DNA of 64,000 nucleotides from Pseudoalteromonas piscicida (GTDB lineage Bacteria; Pseudomonadota; Gammaproteobacteria; Enterobacterales; Alteromonadaceae). This document shows, piece after piece, positions 9,029 through 18,063 of the stretch. Position 1 is the first letter of the stretch. Each line of letters begins with the position of its first letter. Position numbers and translations under genes: made by a program. Location of the stretch: positions 2,547,501 through 2,611,500 of the forward strand of contig NZ_CP011924.1 of assembly GCF_000238315.3 (NCBI RefSeq), read 5' to 3'. Below the pieces are notes generated by a model, which saw only the letters and a list, made by a program, of their open reading frames with translations, was not told where the DNA came from and did no database searches.

Positions 9029-10046
9029 GGCCTATATCGTCAATAAAGGTTTCTAGCTGTTGTTCAACAATGCTATTTGCATGTGCAAAGTAAGCTAAGT
9101 GAAAAACCGCATCTCCTTCATTCACCAAAGGTAGCATTTGTTGGCCAATCACTATCCCACTACGAGGCGCGATAATCGCTTCTTCGCTTTGGCCTAGTGG
9201 GCTGTCTATATAAGCCAAAATTTGACCTTTTGATACGCGTTCTCCCAAGTTAACTTGAGCTCGAACAATACCGTCAACGTCCGCACGCACCCAACTTGTT
9301 GCTGCCGCGATAACTGCATCATGACGTTGTTTCCTACGACGCCCACGCAGCATTCTGAGTTTACGCATGACATTTTCAACCCCTTGCAATCCAGCAGCAA
9401 TGGCTAATGAGTCAAACCGCAACGCTTCTCCCGCTTCATAAGTGATAACTGGAATGTCCAATCCCGCCGCTTCACTTCGCAACGAGCCGTTACGCAGTCG
9501 CGCATCTATCGCAACTGGTGTACCAAACGCCATGGCCATTTCTTTGGTCATTTCGCAGGACAAGTCACCGCGGATCTGCGGTAAATTAGAGCGATGAATC
9601 GCGCCGGTATGTAAATCGATAATATGGGTGCATTTTTTTACCACCAAATCGAAAAACATAGATGCCATTCGAGCCCCTAACGAGCCTTGCTCAGAACCTG
9701 GAAAACAGCGATTTAGGTCTCGTCTATCAGGTAAATAGCGAGACTTATGAATAAAGCCAAAGATATTTACGATAGGCACCGCTATCAAGGTGCCACGTAG
9801 CGTTGCCGCATCGACTTTACTTAATAGCTGGCGCACGACCTCAACGCCATTTAATTCATCACCATGAATTGCGGCACAGACCAAAAGTACCGGTCCGGCC
9901 TCTGCGCCATTAACGACTTCAATCGGAATGGTCATTGGTGTGTGAGTGTAGAGCTTGGCCACTTCCAACTGGACAGTCTGCCTTTCAGCAACACCCACTC
10001 GTGTATCTAATAACGTAAAGGGTTGGTTGATTTTAACCTTTGCCAC
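9018..10046 (-). CDS. Succinylglutamate desuccinylase/aspartoacylase-family zinc hydrolase (M14-like)
   Basis: The 342-residue protein belongs to the AstE/AspA (M14-like) zinc amidohydrolases. Visible ligands are HGDE in [14 protein letters not shown] (His and Glu) and the later HTG in [15 protein letters not shown] family arginine segment ([11 protein letters not shown]) and a C-terminal lipoyl-like beta domain ([25 protein letters not shown]) are also present. I chose the GTG at 10046 because AAGGA lies 8 nt upstream; an ATG at 10073 is possible but has no clear ribosome binding site. The gene overlaps the end of rimK by 14 bp, so it is the third gene of a rimB-rimK operon. That context suggests trimming of glutamate tails rather than arginine catabolism, which is inference. 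Confidence 0.82.
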   Translation of the reverse strand: MAKVKINQPFTLLDTRVGVAERQTVQLEVAKLYTHTPMTIPIEVVNGAEAGPVLLVCAAIHGDELNGVEVVRQLLSKVDAATLRGTLIAVPIVNIFGFIHKSRYLPDRRDLNRCFPGSEQGSLGARMASMFFDLVVKKCTHIIDLHTGAIHRSNLPQIRGDLSCEMTKEMAMAFGTPVAIDARLRNGSLRSEAAGLDIPVITYEAGEALRFDSLAIAAGLQGVENVMRKLRMLRGRRRKQRHDAVIAAATSWVRADVDGIVRAQVNLGERVSKGQILAYIDSPLGQSEEAIIAPRSGIVIGQQMLPLVNEGDAVFHLAYFAHANSIVEQQLETFIDDIGPIS

Positions 10047-10938
10047 GTGTAGCAGTCCTTTTCGCCGCTGCATTCTTCTCGATAAAGGAGATGATCAAGC
10101 TAGCTATGTCTTTACCAGTTGCCTTTTCAATGCCCTCAAGGCCCGGAGATGAGTTCACTTCCATCACCAAAGGACCACGCTCTGAACGCAATAAATCTAC
10201 ACCGGCAACATTTAGGCCCATGGCTTTTGCTGCAGCAATTGCAGTGCGGCGCTCTTCCGGAGTGATTTTTACCAATGTCGCAGAACCGCCACGATGCAGA
10301 TTTGAGCGGAATTCGCCCTCTTGCGCTTGACGCTTCATCGCGGCAATGACACGGTCGCCGATAACGAAACAGCGAATGTCCGCACCACCAGCTTCTTTAA
10401 TATACTCTTGCACCATGATGTTGGCTTTTAAGCCCATAAATGCTTCGATAACGCTTTCCGCCGCTTTACGTGTCTCAGCTAACACCACACCAATACCTTG
10501 TGTGCCTTCTAGTAGTTTGATCACAACTGGTGTGCCGCCAACCATTTCCAGTAAGTCTTTAACGTCATCAGGCTTACTGGCAAAGCCTGTGATTGGCATG
10601 CCTACGCCTTTTCTTGACAGTAACTGTAATGAACGCAACTTATCTCTTGAGCGAGTGATTGCAACAGACTCATTCAATGGGTAAACCCCCATCATCTCAA
10701 ACTGTCTGAGTACCGCACAACCATAAAATGTCACAGAGGCACCAATTCGCGGAACAATCGCATCAAAGCCGCTCAACTGCTGACCCTTAAAGTGAATTTC
10801 AGGCTCACTACTATTGATATTCATATAACAACGTAGCGCGTCAATAACCTCAACTTCATGCCCACGCTGCTCTGCCGCCTCAATTAAACGACGTGTTGAA
10901 TATAAAGATTGATTCCTTGAAAGAATGCCAATTTTCAT
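10033..10938 (-). CDS. rimK: Ribosomal protein S6--L-glutamate ligase RimK
   Basis: The 301-residue ATP-grasp ligase has the full family pattern. [18 protein letters not shown] is at the N-terminus. ATP-grasp elements include [36 protein letters not shown] and the metal-binding [12 protein letters not shown]. RimK adds glutamates to the C-terminus of ribosomal protein S6 and can make poly-alpha-glutamate in vitro. Length matches E. coli RimK (300). It overlaps the upstream retropepsin-like gene by 4 bp and the downstream hydrolase by 14 bp, indicating a tightly coupled operon. Confidence 0.95.
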   Translation of the reverse strand: MKIGILSRNQSLYSTRRLIEAAEQRGHEVEVIDALRCYMNINSSEPEIHFKGQQLSGFDAIVPRIGASVTFYGCAVLRQFEMMGVYPLNESVAITRSRDKLRSLQLLSRKGVGMPITGFASKPDDVKDLLEMVGGTPVVIKLLEGTQGIGVVLAETRKAAESVIEAFMGLKANIMVQEYIKEAGGADIRCFVIGDRVIAAMKRQAQEGEFRSNLHRGGSATLVKITPEERRTAIAAAKAMGLNVAGVDLLRSERGPLVMEVNSSPGLEGIEKATGKDIASLIISFIEKNAAAKRTATRGKG

Positions 10939-11369
10939 GATTTATCCGTTTTATTACTTAAGTATGACTGCTCTGGATCAACAAGGATGCGGCCTCGCAT
11001 CGCCGTGCGGCCCAGTAACATTCTAAATTTCATGGTTTCTCTATTGCTTAGCGTGATTTCAATTGGCCAAGCCTGATTGCCGATAGTTAAATTTGTTTCT
11101 ATTACATAACGTAGTTCTTTATGACCGCCCGAATCGGTAACAACGCGCTCATCCACTACTTTTGCTTCACTACAGACTTCATAGTCAGTATTGTCTTGTT
11201 TGGGATGGATCCAAAACCTTACCCAAAGTTCATCTTGTTCTGTTTTGAAAGGCTCAACCTTAAAGGCGTGCAGACATGATGTTCTTGCTCCAGTATCTAC
11301 TTTCGCTTTGATTTTTTCGATACCTAAATCGGGTAAGGAAAGCCACTCTCTCCAACCAACTGTGATCAT
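10935..11369 (-). CDS. Retropepsin-like protease, RimB-like (annotated family: ATP-dependent zinc protease)
   Basis: The 144-residue protein carries [15 protein letters not shown], the single-domain aspartic-protease DTGA motif, plus [20 protein letters not shown], typical of the family that databases often call ATP-dependent zinc protease. It is first in an operon with rimK, starting 4 bp overlap away. In Pseudomonas a retropepsin-like protein, RimB, is encoded with rimK and modulates RimK activity, so a RimB-like role is reasonable. It probably acts in the cytoplasm as a dimer. The link to S6 modification comes from context only. Confidence 0.82.
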   Translation of the reverse strand: MITVGWREWLSLPDLGIEKIKAKVDTGARTSCLHAFKVEPFKTEQDELWVRFWIHPKQDNTDYEVCSEAKVVDERVVTDSGGHKELRYVIETNLTIGNQAWPIEITLSNRETMKFRMLLGRTAMRGRILVDPEQSYLSNKTDKS

Positions 11370-11589
11370 ATTATGCTCTCGTACAAAATGAGTTCGGACT
11401 TATACGCTGATTCAAGTCACTTGAAAAACAAAATAAATTTATCCTAAAGATAAAAACGCTCTGTTAAGCCAAGCACCTTAACTTACAGTAACACCACTTA
11501 CACATTTTTCAAGGTAAAGCCCTATACTGAGCTAAAGTAAAATAGAGTATTCAAACAATTTATTTCATCGCCAAGATTTTAGGACCTAA

Positions 11590-11640
11590 ATGAATTTGAA
11601 AATTAAATTATCTATGTCAGTCTTGGGACGAACTTTTTAA
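11590..11640 (+). CDS. Possible 16-residue leader ORF ahead of zntB
   Basis: A 17-codon reading frame (MNLKIKLSMSVLGRTF) starts 6-7 nt after an AGGA sequence and stops 12 nt before the zntB ATG. It has a better Shine-Dalgarno than many genes here and would sit in the zntB 5' leader. It could be a regulatory upstream ORF, or chance. Composition gives no hint of metal sensing, as it has no Cys or His. Low confidence. Confidence 0.2.
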   Translation: MNLKIKLSMSVLGRTF

Positions 11641-11652
11641 TAGGAATTAGCT

Positions 11653-12618
11653 ATGACTGGATTACTCCATGCGTTTGTGCTCGACGGTCAAGGTGGCGGT
11701 AGGCTACTTTGCGATCTGAGTGAAGTAAAATCCGTAATTCACAAGGAGCCACTTTGGCTTCATTTTGACTACAGCTTCGACGAAACGACCGAATGGCTGA
11801 AGCAACAAACGTTTTTGGATGACTGGGAAAGAGAAGCGCTAACCGCAGATGAAACCCGTCCGAGAACGGCGAATGGCGATGAAGGTTTGCTAGTGTTCTT
11901 GCGTGGCGTGAACCTTAACCCCAAGCAAAGCCCTGAAGACATGGTTTCTATTCGCTGTTTTGCAAACGATAAACTACTTATCACCTGTCGTAAGCGCCAT
12001 ATTATGTCTGCCCAAGATATGCTGGCATCGCTTAAAAAGAGTCAAGGCGCAAAAAGTATCGGTGAGTTACTATCTACATTGGTAATGCGACTTTCTGTGC
12101 GAATGCAAGACATCATCTGGCAAATAGAAGAACAGCTTGACGAGTTTGAAGACGCGATGGAAAGCAGTGAGCAGCTGCCAAACTATCAGCAACTTTCAAC
12201 ATTAAGAAGACAAACCATTGGTTTAAAACGCTATCTTAAGCCACAAAAGCTTGCTATTAGCGAACTGCTATTGGCAAAGATTGCTTGGCTAGATGAAGAT
12301 CATCGACACATGATTGAAGAGGCGAGCAATGCCTTAAGTCGATATATCGAAGAATTAGAGGCTGCGATTGAACGTGCACAAGTGATCCAAAATGCGATCA
12401 CCAACCATCAAAATGAACAGTTAAACCAAAGAATGTACGTGATGTCTGTCGTTGCAGCGCTATTCTTACCACTTGGGTTTTTAACAGGCTTGTTGGGGGT
12501 GAATATTGGCGGTATTCCTGGCACTGAATGGGGTGGCGCATTTGCCTTTTTTGTTATTATGTTGGTGGTACTAACTGGTGGTATTGGGGTGTACTTTAAA
12601 CGCAAAGGCTGGTTGTAA
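11653..12618 (+). CDS. zntB: Zinc transporter ZntB (CorA family)
   Basis: The 321-residue protein has a large soluble N-terminal domain with long helices (about 130-250) and two C-terminal transmembrane helices. The family signature GVN follows the first (FLTGLLGVNIGGIPG), and the protein ends in a positively charged tail (FKRKGWL). CorA proteins carry GMN; the GVN/GIN variants with this spacing are typical of ZntB, described as a proton-coupled zinc transporter that forms pentamers. It is monocistronic. A TAGGAATTAG sequence upstream of the ATG acts as ribosome binding site. Confidence 0.9.
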   Translation: MTGLLHAFVLDGQGGGRLLCDLSEVKSVIHKEPLWLHFDYSFDETTEWLKQQTFLDDWEREALTADETRPRTANGDEGLLVFLRGVNLNPKQSPEDMVSIRCFANDKLLITCRKRHIMSAQDMLASLKKSQGAKSIGELLSTLVMRLSVRMQDIIWQIEEQLDEFEDAMESSEQLPNYQQLSTLRRQTIGLKRYLKPQKLAISELLLAKIAWLDEDHRHMIEEASNALSRYIEELEAAIERAQVIQNAITNHQNEQLNQRMYVMSVVAALFLPLGFLTGLLGVNIGGIPGTEWGGAFAFFVIMLVVLTGGIGVYFKRKGWL

Positions 12619-12632
12619 GTAGGAGTAATCAT

Positions 12633-12707
12633 TGGCGCTCTCGCTAGGGATCGAACCTAGAACTCAGCCTCCGGAGGGCTACGTGATATCCATTTCACCA
12701 CGAGAGC
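12633..12707 (-). tRNA. tRNA-Arg (anticodon CCG)
   Basis: Read on the minus strand, the sequence folds into a 75-nt cloverleaf. The acceptor GCTCTCG pairs with CGAGAGC, then discriminator G and an encoded CCA. The D stem is GTGA/TCAC, the anticodon stem TAGCC/GGCTG has the 7-nt loop CTCCGGA (anticodon CCG), and the T arm is CTAGG-TTCGATC-CCTAG. All stems are complementary apart from one T-G pair. It decodes CGG. Confidence 0.96.
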
Positions 12708-12904
12708 GTCGGCAACATAATAATGCTAAGTGCAGGCAATTGCCAGACAATGTTTGCTATATGACTAATTAGTAACCTATTTTTTAAAAAAAGCTGTACT
12801 TTGGGCAAAAAACCAGTTATTCAACTATGCTTTGAAAATAATAAAATAGACTGATATTGCTGCCAGTTCAGAAATATCGCGATACATCATTGAGGATCCC
12901 AAAT

Positions 12905-13087
12905 ATGACACCGATGACAACAGAGCAAGTTGCAGAGTTTCTTGACGTAAAGGTTGAGCGTGTAAGACGCCTCGCACGAGAAAACTTGCTAGTCGCCAAA
13001 GACACTGATGCCAGTGGCGAACCTATCTTTGACAAAGCCGATGTTGAAAAATACAAAGAGCTAGCACAGCGACTGGGTGGGATTTAA
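12905..13087 (+). CDS. Small helix-turn-helix DNA-binding protein (excisionase/MerR-like fold)
   Basis: The protein has 60 residues from the ATG at 12905, which follows a GAGGATC sequence; a reading frame open from 12857 adds 16 implausible residues. MTTEQVAEFLDVKVERVRRLARENLLVAKDTDASGEPIFDKADVEKY is the winged-helix pattern of excisionase/AlpA-like proteins, in which one helix pair reads DNA and a short wing follows. It lies next to a tRNA gene, but no integrase or att repeats were seen. It is probably a chromosomal small regulator; targets are unknown. Confidence 0.75.
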   Translation: MTPMTTEQVAEFLDVKVERVRRLARENLLVAKDTDASGEPIFDKADVEKYKELAQRLGGI

Positions 13088-13153
13088 ACTACCCAATAGT
13101 GATGGCCAGTAATGTGATCAAGGAATATCACATACTACTGGCTCAACTTGCAG

Positions 13154-13966
13154 CTACAGTATCCACTGCTTCAGTAACTGTCTAAGCTTTTCGGCCTCTA
13201 TCATTACGCCGCGCTGCTCGTACCATTGAATGCTAACAATCAAATAAATTTGGCAAAATACCGTCAGCTTAGCTTGAGCGTATGAAGGCATGGCTTGCCG
13301 CTTTAGAGAAAAGTAAGACTCAACTACCGTAAGTGCTGCTTCAACATCACAGCTAAAACTACACACCAGCGCTGCTAAATCAAAAAATATGTCACTATGA
13401 CAAGCATACTCAAAGTCGATTAACCGAACCCCCTCTGGACTTTGAATAATATTGCTCATGACTAAGTCATTATGGCAAAACGCCTGATCCACAGGTAAGG
13501 AAGCTAAGCTTTCGATAAGCCGTTCGATGTCGACTAGGTGACGCAGTTTCTCATCAATAGCCTGAACATAACCGACCAAGTCCAGCACCTCATATATTTC
13601 AAGCTCTAAGTTATGCACCTGAATAACTTGTGCTAGCAACGCAGTATTTAACTTTGGCTCAGCACACACTTCTGGCATAAAAGTAAATAGTGCCATACGA
13701 GTGCGTAGGTCATACTGCAGTACGTTAGAAGTAATGTCTTGTTGCGCTAACTTGTTTTGCGCCTTTAAGGCCTCAGTAGGAATACCATGGCTATAGCATT
13801 TTAATAAGTAGCTTTCGCCTTTACTCACCATCAGGTAATTATTGTTACTCACGCCTTTTGTCAGCTTTTCTAATCGCTCAGCTGAAACCTTGAATACGGT
13901 ATTCACCTTTACTTTTAATTTTTCAAGCTCAGAGGGCTGCAAGCGTCTTTCCTTGCTTAGCTTCAT
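13154..13966 (-). CDS. Choline/aminoglycoside kinase-like phosphotransferase (possible thiamine kinase)
   Basis: The 270-residue protein has the APH/choline kinase fold: a short nucleotide-binding N-lobe (GVSNNNYLMVSKGESYLLKCY), the Brenner motif FCHNDLVMSNII and the metal-binding LIDFEYA. It overlaps the 3' end of the PnuC-type transporter gene by 38 bp, and that gene is in turn coupled to a YkoF-like protein. E. coli ThiK (thiamine kinase) belongs to this fold, so phosphorylation of imported thiamine is a reasonable proposal. Another vitamin or alcohol substrate cannot be excluded. No residue seen by eye fixes specificity. Confidence 0.75.
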   Translation of the reverse strand: MKLSKERRLQPSELEKLKVKVNTVFKVSAERLEKLTKGVSNNNYLMVSKGESYLLKCYSHGIPTEALKAQNKLAQQDITSNVLQYDLRTRMALFTFMPEVCAEPKLNTALLAQVIQVHNLELEIYEVLDLVGYVQAIDEKLRHLVDIERLIESLASLPVDQAFCHNDLVMSNIIQSPEGVRLIDFEYACHSDIFFDLAALVCSFSCDVEAALTVVESYFSLKRQAMPSYAQAKLTVFCQIYLIVSIQWYEQRGVMIEAEKLRQLLKQWIL

Positions 13967-14549
13967 ATTCTTCGTACCAACGCTTGTAGCCCCAACACGC
14001 CATCAAGGTGTAGAAAATAAATAGCACCAGCGTAGGATAGAAGCCTTTAAGGTAATAAAGGTAGATAGAGGCTGCATCAATCACGACCCAATATAACCAG
14101 TTTTCAAGAATTTTCTTAGCCACTAAATAAGTCGTCACCACCGCAAAGCATGTGGTAAAGCTATCTAAATAAGCGAGATCTGCTGCCATATAATGCTTGG
14201 TGAAATAACCGAGCAAAACGGAAACCACTGAAGTGATAACAATGATTGAAAGATGTTTTGATAGCGACCAAGAAACAATATCACTGGGCTTGTTTTTATC
14301 ACCCTGACGCCACATCCACCAACCGACGACGGCCATGACCATATAGTAAAAGTGCAGCAGTGATTCCATCACTAGTGCACCGTTCCAGTACAGCACGGTA
14401 TAGATAAAGGTGTTAATAAAGGCCACAGGCCAACACCATATATTCTCTCGAATTGCCAGCAATAAATAGGCAACAGCCAACACCACAGCGATATACTCCC
14501 AACTCGACATCGCAGTGAACCCTGCAAAGGTTTCAGTAAACCAGTCCAT
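13929..14549 (-). CDS. PnuC-family vitamin transporter (NMN/nicotinamide riboside or thiamine type)
   Basis: The 206-residue inner membrane protein has seven predicted hydrophobic segments. PnuC-family motifs include YLLLAIRENIWCWPVAFINTFIYTVLYW, the conserved FYYMVMAVVGWWMWRQG and NWLYWVVIDAASIYLYYLKGFYPTLVLFIFY. PnuC proteins move nicotinamide riboside by facilitated diffusion; the PnuT branch moves thiamine. Flanking YkoF-like and kinase genes favour the thiamine branch. Its ATG overlaps the stop of the upstream gene (TAATG). No TPP riboswitch was recognised upstream. Confidence 0.85.
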   Translation of the reverse strand: MDWFTETFAGFTAMSSWEYIAVVLAVAYLLLAIRENIWCWPVAFINTFIYTVLYWNGALVMESLLHFYYMVMAVVGWWMWRQGDKNKPSDIVSWSLSKHLSIIVITSVVSVLLGYFTKHYMAADLAYLDSFTTCFAVVTTYLVAKKILENWLYWVVIDAASIYLYYLKGFYPTLVLFIFYTLMACWGYKRWYEEYEAKQGKTLAAL

Positions 14550-14815
14550 TAATCACAGGCACTATCAGCTGGAGATAAATCGCCTGAGATAAACTTACAA
14601 ACAAAAATACATTTTCCGTAAGCTTCAAATGAGTGTTTCATTTCTTGATTCAATACTGAGGTCACTAAATCAAATTCACCAAAGACCTGAGTTGACATCG
14701 TATTTGTGATCACCTTGATCCCTTCATGCTCATTCAGCCTATCAATAAAACCTTTAATAAAAGGGATATAGTCTTGGTGCAGTGGGTACTTGCTTATTTC
14801 AACAGAAAATTGCAT
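14549..14815 (-). CDS. YkoF-like (thiamine-binding/MTH1187-type) small protein
   Basis: The 88-residue protein resembles the single-domain YkoF/MTH1187 ferredoxin-like fold: FSVEISKYPLHQDYIPFIKGFIDRL, then VITNTMSTQVFGEFDLV, then GKCIFVCKFISGD. YkoF from Bacillus binds the thiamine pyrimidine moiety. Here it is the first gene of a coupled trio with a PnuC-type transporter and a kinase, making it a candidate cytoplasmic vitamin-binding partner. The ligand is inferred from family resemblance, which is moderate. Confidence 0.7.
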   Translation of the reverse strand: MQFSVEISKYPLHQDYIPFIKGFIDRLNEHEGIKVITNTMSTQVFGEFDLVTSVLNQEMKHSFEAYGKCIFVCKFISGDLSPADSACD

Positions 14816-14844
14816 GGGCGCTCCTTACAAATGGCAGCCGATTA

Positions 14845-15345
14845 TTAATATTGCTGGTTTAGATTTTCCCCACCGGTAAAATCCGATTTTGGGGTATAGT
14901 TAATCCAGTCTTGCTGATAGATAATTTTACCTTTTTCGTCAAACTTTAGCACTATCAGAAATCGCCAAGGCCCTAACTCGCGTGACGTATAATTAAAGCG
15001 ATTAAAAACGCCTCTAGCAACCACGGTTCGAGTCGTGCTATCGACTATTTTATCTTCAACCACTAAGGCGGGTTGTTCATCCAGCACAGCAAAATTTCCA
15101 GCAGACCAGTTAAAAAAAGCCGTAATCTGATCTTTACCTTGTGCCTTATGGCCAAAAACCATATCTTCCAGCACGGCATCTTCGGCATAGAACTCGATAA
15201 ACTGGGTAAAGTTCTGCCGCTGAGCATAGGTATTAAAGTAAGCATCGGCATGGCTGATGAATGTATTTTTGTTACTGATATTAACCGAATTACTGCAACC
15301 ACTCAGTATTGATATAGAAAATAACAAGAACCCATAGCGCATCAT
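14845..15345 (-). CDS. Lipoprotein with a SnoaL-like (NTF2-fold) domain
   Basis: The protein has 166 residues from the ATG at 15345, which has GGAG 5 nt upstream; a GTG two codons earlier (15351) is an alternative. A lipoprotein signal peptide ends in the lipobox LSGC. The remainder (HADAYFNTYAQRQNFTQFIEFYAEDAVLEDMVFGHKAQGKDQITAFF) is typical of SnoaL-like NTF2-fold proteins. A catalytic role is not evident. It ends 29 bp before the YkoF-like gene, so read-through into the vitamin operon is possible. Confidence 0.75.
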   Translation of the reverse strand: MMRYGFLLFSISILSGCSNSVNISNKNTFISHADAYFNTYAQRQNFTQFIEFYAEDAVLEDMVFGHKAQGKDQITAFFNWSAGNFAVLDEQPALVVEDKIVDSTTRTVVARGVFNRFNYTSRELGPWRFLIVLKFDEKGKIIYQQDWINYTPKSDFTGGENLNQQY

Positions 15346-15376
15346 AGCCACTCCAAAAGCCGTATTAATTGTGTAT

Positions 15377-15399
15377 AAAAAAAGCGCCTATAGCGCTTA
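15377..15399 (-). terminator. Intrinsic terminator after the GH109-type gene
   Basis: On the minus strand AAGCGC-TATA-GGCGCTT is followed by a run of T. It lies 27 bp beyond the stop codon of the GH109-type gene. Confidence 0.7.
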
Positions 15400-15425
15400 A
15401 TTCGACAATGATAAAATATGTATTT

Positions 15426-16802
15426 TTATACTGTTACTATACCCAATGGTTTAGCGGTTTTCCACGCTCCACGGGTAAAGTCTGGAATACTCAATGATTC
15501 ACTGCGATTAGCCACTGACTGAGCCGATAACGGAGAAATTACCGACCAAGCCGCACCGTCGTATACGTCTTGATCTAGCGCTTCACCATTGCGCAGGCAA
15601 TAGATCATGCGCCAGAACATTAAAAAGTCCATACCACCATGACCGCCATTGCGCTGTGCTTCTTCACCCATTTTAGTCCAAAGCGGATGGTCGTATTGTT
15701 TGTACCATGGATCCATTTCGTAATCCCATTCATGGAAGCTCTTAGCACCACCTTGCTCTAACGCGATACGATTAGGGAAACCAGCAAAGACCCCATTAGT
15801 TCCTTGAATAAGATTGTGACGAGAATAAGGCCTAGGTGTGGTCGTATCGTGTTGTACCATGATACTGCGTCCTTTGATGGTCTTAATCATCGTGGTATTC
15901 ATATCACCCGCAATATACTGTAGTTGATTGCGTTCATGATCTGCCGGAAATTCGCGTTTTGCATAGGCTGCACGACCCAGGGCGGGAGAACTCATAGAGG
16001 TTAAGTAATCAAAACGATCACCGCGGTTAATATTCATGTACTGAGATACTGGCCCTAAACCATGAGTTGGATATAGGTTACCATCTCGCTTAGTATGCCA
16101 GTGTGTACGCCATGAGCCGGTCTTGTGCTCAATTTCCTTCATTTGCCAACGTAGTTCATGAATATATGCAGCTTCACCATGTAATAACTCACCAAATACA
16201 CCTTGGCGAACCATATTCAGTACCATCAACTCATCGCGACCGTAATTGACATTTTCCATCATCATACAGTTTTTTTGCGTGCGCTCTGCGGTGTCGACTA
16301 TCTGCCACATTTCTTCAACGGTCAACGCTAAAGGCACTTCAACAAACGCGTGCTTACCACTATTCATGGTATCAATTGCCATCGGCGCGTGCCATTTCCA
16401 AGGTGTTGAAATGATAACGATGTCAATATCATCCCGGTTAAGCATTTCTTGATAAGCTAAGTCACCACCACGATACAGCGCAGGTTTCGGCAAACCTCGC
16501 TCGCGCACAAGGTAGTCAGCCGATTTTTCAAGCACTTCATCATGGGTATCACAAATCGCGACAATACGTGCGCCATCGATGTGACTCATACGCTTTACAT
16601 GACCATAGCCACGTTGGCCAACCCCAATAAAACCTACCCGAACTACGTCCATTTTTGGTGCTACGAGTCCAATGACAGAGCGGCCTTGTTGCTTGGGTAC
16701 AATGCTATTATTTTGATTAGAGCTTGCGCACCCAGCTACTACACTCGCAGCCGCTGCCGCTCCTGCGGCTTTTAAAAAGTCGCGGCGGTTTATATTTTTC
16801 AT
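15426..16802 (-). CDS. Tat-exported Gfo/Idh/MocA oxidoreductase-fold glycosidase, GH109-type (alpha-N-acetylgalactosaminidase family)
   Basis: The protein has 458 residues. The start at 16802 is chosen because AGGAGT lies 4-5 nt upstream and the protein then begins [20 protein letters not shown], a twin-arginine signal with an AGC lipobox-like end. The Rossmann NAD-binding motif [13 protein letters not shown] is followed by [16 protein letters not shown] and motifs such as [19 protein letters not shown] seen in GH109 enzymes. These use tightly bound NAD in a redox-assisted mechanism to cleave alpha-GalNAc. It should act in the periplasm or at the cell surface. Substrate is assigned by family; a plain sugar oxidoreductase role remains possible. 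Confidence 0.88.
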   Translation of the reverse strand: MKNINRRDFLKAAGAAAAASVVAGCASSNQNNSIVPKQQGRSVIGLVAPKMDVVRVGFIGVGQRGYGHVKRMSHIDGARIVAICDTHDEVLEKSADYLVRERGLPKPALYRGGDLAYQEMLNRDDIDIVIISTPWKWHAPMAIDTMNSGKHAFVEVPLALTVEEMWQIVDTAERTQKNCMMMENVNYGRDELMVLNMVRQGVFGELLHGEAAYIHELRWQMKEIEHKTGSWRTHWHTKRDGNLYPTHGLGPVSQYMNINRGDRFDYLTSMSSPALGRAAYAKREFPADHERNQLQYIAGDMNTTMIKTIKGRSIMVQHDTTTPRPYSRHNLIQGTNGVFAGFPNRIALEQGGAKSFHEWDYEMDPWYKQYDHPLWTKMGEEAQRNGGHGGMDFLMFWRMIYCLRNGEALDQDVYDGAAWSVISPLSAQSVANRSESLSIPDFTRGAWKTAKPLGIVTV

Positions 16803-16898
16803 TCTTACTCCTAAACGATACTTCTTAACAGCACTAATACTGCTAGCTATCAAGCTAACCTATCCCAATCTTAGGTTCAAAACATTGCGATAAAGCCG

Positions 16899-16925
16899 CA
16901 AAAAAAGCGCTTGAAGCGCTTTTTC
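16899..16925 (-). terminator. Bidirectional hairpin terminator after the kinase gene
   Basis: AAAAGCGC-TTGA-GCGCTTTTT, flanked by A and T runs, can stop transcription in both directions. It lies just beyond the stop of the phosphotransferase gene and upstream of the GH109 gene, so the two are separate units. Confidence 0.75.
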
Positions 16926-16943
16926 TTAAAATATACTAAATCG

Positions 16944-18017
16944 TTAAATTGCTCTGATAATATTATTCAGACAATCCTCTTTTTCTAGCACACTGGAATA
17001 CAACGCAAACTGGTTCTTCGCACGGTCAAGATTATGATTGGCTCTGTGGGTTGCAAAATAATTATCTCCATCTAAGTGATCTGTTAAAAATCTCAGACCT
17101 ATCATGAATGGCATCACTTTGGCGCCAAGAATAAAACTGTCTTTTTCTGCTTCAGTCACACTGTCTTGTAACGGTTCAATGTACCCTTGCGCCAGCGCAG
17201 CAAAGATATTTTCTCTTACCTGCACATTACTCAAGTTCGTAGAGTCTTCAGCTTCTGGCGAACAGAAGGTACGTACCATATCGCCAAAATCAAACAACCA
17301 GTTACCTGGCATACAAGTATCTAAGTCGATAACGGCTCGTGCTGCATCACTCTGTGTTGAGAACAGCATGTTGTTGATTTTGGTATCGTTGTGGCAAGCT
17401 CTAAGTGGTACTTGTTTTTGTGCCTGCTGCAATTCTTCTGCAAGTGCAAATTGCTGCTGAAAAGCGGCGATAACATCACTGCACTTTTCCGCGCGACCAT
17501 GCTCATCTTTCGCAAGTACTTGGTTGAATGCGTCAATACGCATCGCCAAGTTATGAAAGTTTGGAATGACATGATGTAACTGCGCCGCATCAAAATCATT
17601 TAGCGCATGTGCAAACTGCCCGAAGGCATTTGCAGCCGTTAATGCTTGTTGTTCGTTTGCCACTACGTCTTCGCTATAACTGCGGCCAATAAATGCAAGC
17701 GCACGCCAAACTTCGTCATTAATATCGACTAAATATTGGCCTGAACTCGTCGCTAAATGCTTTATGATAGCGAGACTATATTCACCATTTAAGGCTTTTG
17801 CTGTTAAGTGCTGTTCAATCGCTCGCGCATTTTCAACAAGATGCAAAGGGTTTGGAAATACCGTGGTATTTAGTTTTTGTACTACCATGGTTTTGTGGTT
17901 GCCCTGCAACAGCATAGTCGTGTTGATATGACCACTACCAATCGGCTTCATTTTAGCTTCTTCACTAATGAGACCGTACTCATCAGCAAGTTGTTGCGCA
18001 ACGGCTTGATACTCCAT
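16944..18017 (-). CDS. Sugar kinase of the APH fold, N-acetylhexosamine 1-kinase-like
   Basis: The protein has 357 residues from the ATG at 18017, which has GAGGTGAAT directly upstream; an earlier in-frame start at 18104 would overlap the preceding gene. It has APH-fold motifs ACHNDTKINNML (catalytic base) and VIDLDTCMPGNWLFDFGDMVR (metal binding). This N-terminus (PIGSGHINTTM, then QKLNTTVFPNP) resembles NahK-type anomeric kinases that make HexNAc-1-phosphate. The gene follows a UDP-sugar-type nucleotidyltransferase gene by 46 bp. Together they could activate GalNAc/GlcNAc. It is longer than cell-wall-recycling AmgK, and the partner is longer than MurU. Confidence 0.75.
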   Translation of the reverse strand: MEYQAVAQQLADEYGLISEEAKMKPIGSGHINTTMLLQGNHKTMVVQKLNTTVFPNPLHLVENARAIEQHLTAKALNGEYSLAIIKHLATSSGQYLVDINDEVWRALAFIGRSYSEDVVANEQQALTAANAFGQFAHALNDFDAAQLHHVIPNFHNLAMRIDAFNQVLAKDEHGRAEKCSDVIAAFQQQFALAEELQQAQKQVPLRACHNDTKINNMLFSTQSDAARAVIDLDTCMPGNWLFDFGDMVRTFCSPEAEDSTNLSNVQVRENIFAALAQGYIEPLQDSVTEAEKDSFILGAKVMPFMIGLRFLTDHLDGDNYFATHRANHNLDRAKNQFALYSSVLEKEDCLNNIIRAI

Positions 18018-18063
18018 ATTCACCTCAAAAGGAGTTAAGTCGGATGTAGTTGTGTGGAGATGA

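Noticed and set aside
10040..10684. Plus-strand open frames opposite rimK
   Set aside because: They mirror the codon pattern of rimK, have no ribosome sites and show no recognisable domains.
12633..13087. tRNA-Arg plus excisionase-like gene as the edge of an integrated element
   Set aside because: No integrase, no repeated tRNA 3' end and only housekeeping neighbours were found; the small HTH protein is probably a chromosomal regulator.
14549..15360. TPP riboswitch for the putative thiamine operon
   Set aside because: The conserved CTGAGA and ACCTGA-GATAATGCCAGCG-type segments are not present upstream of the YkoF-like gene or of the lipoprotein gene before it.
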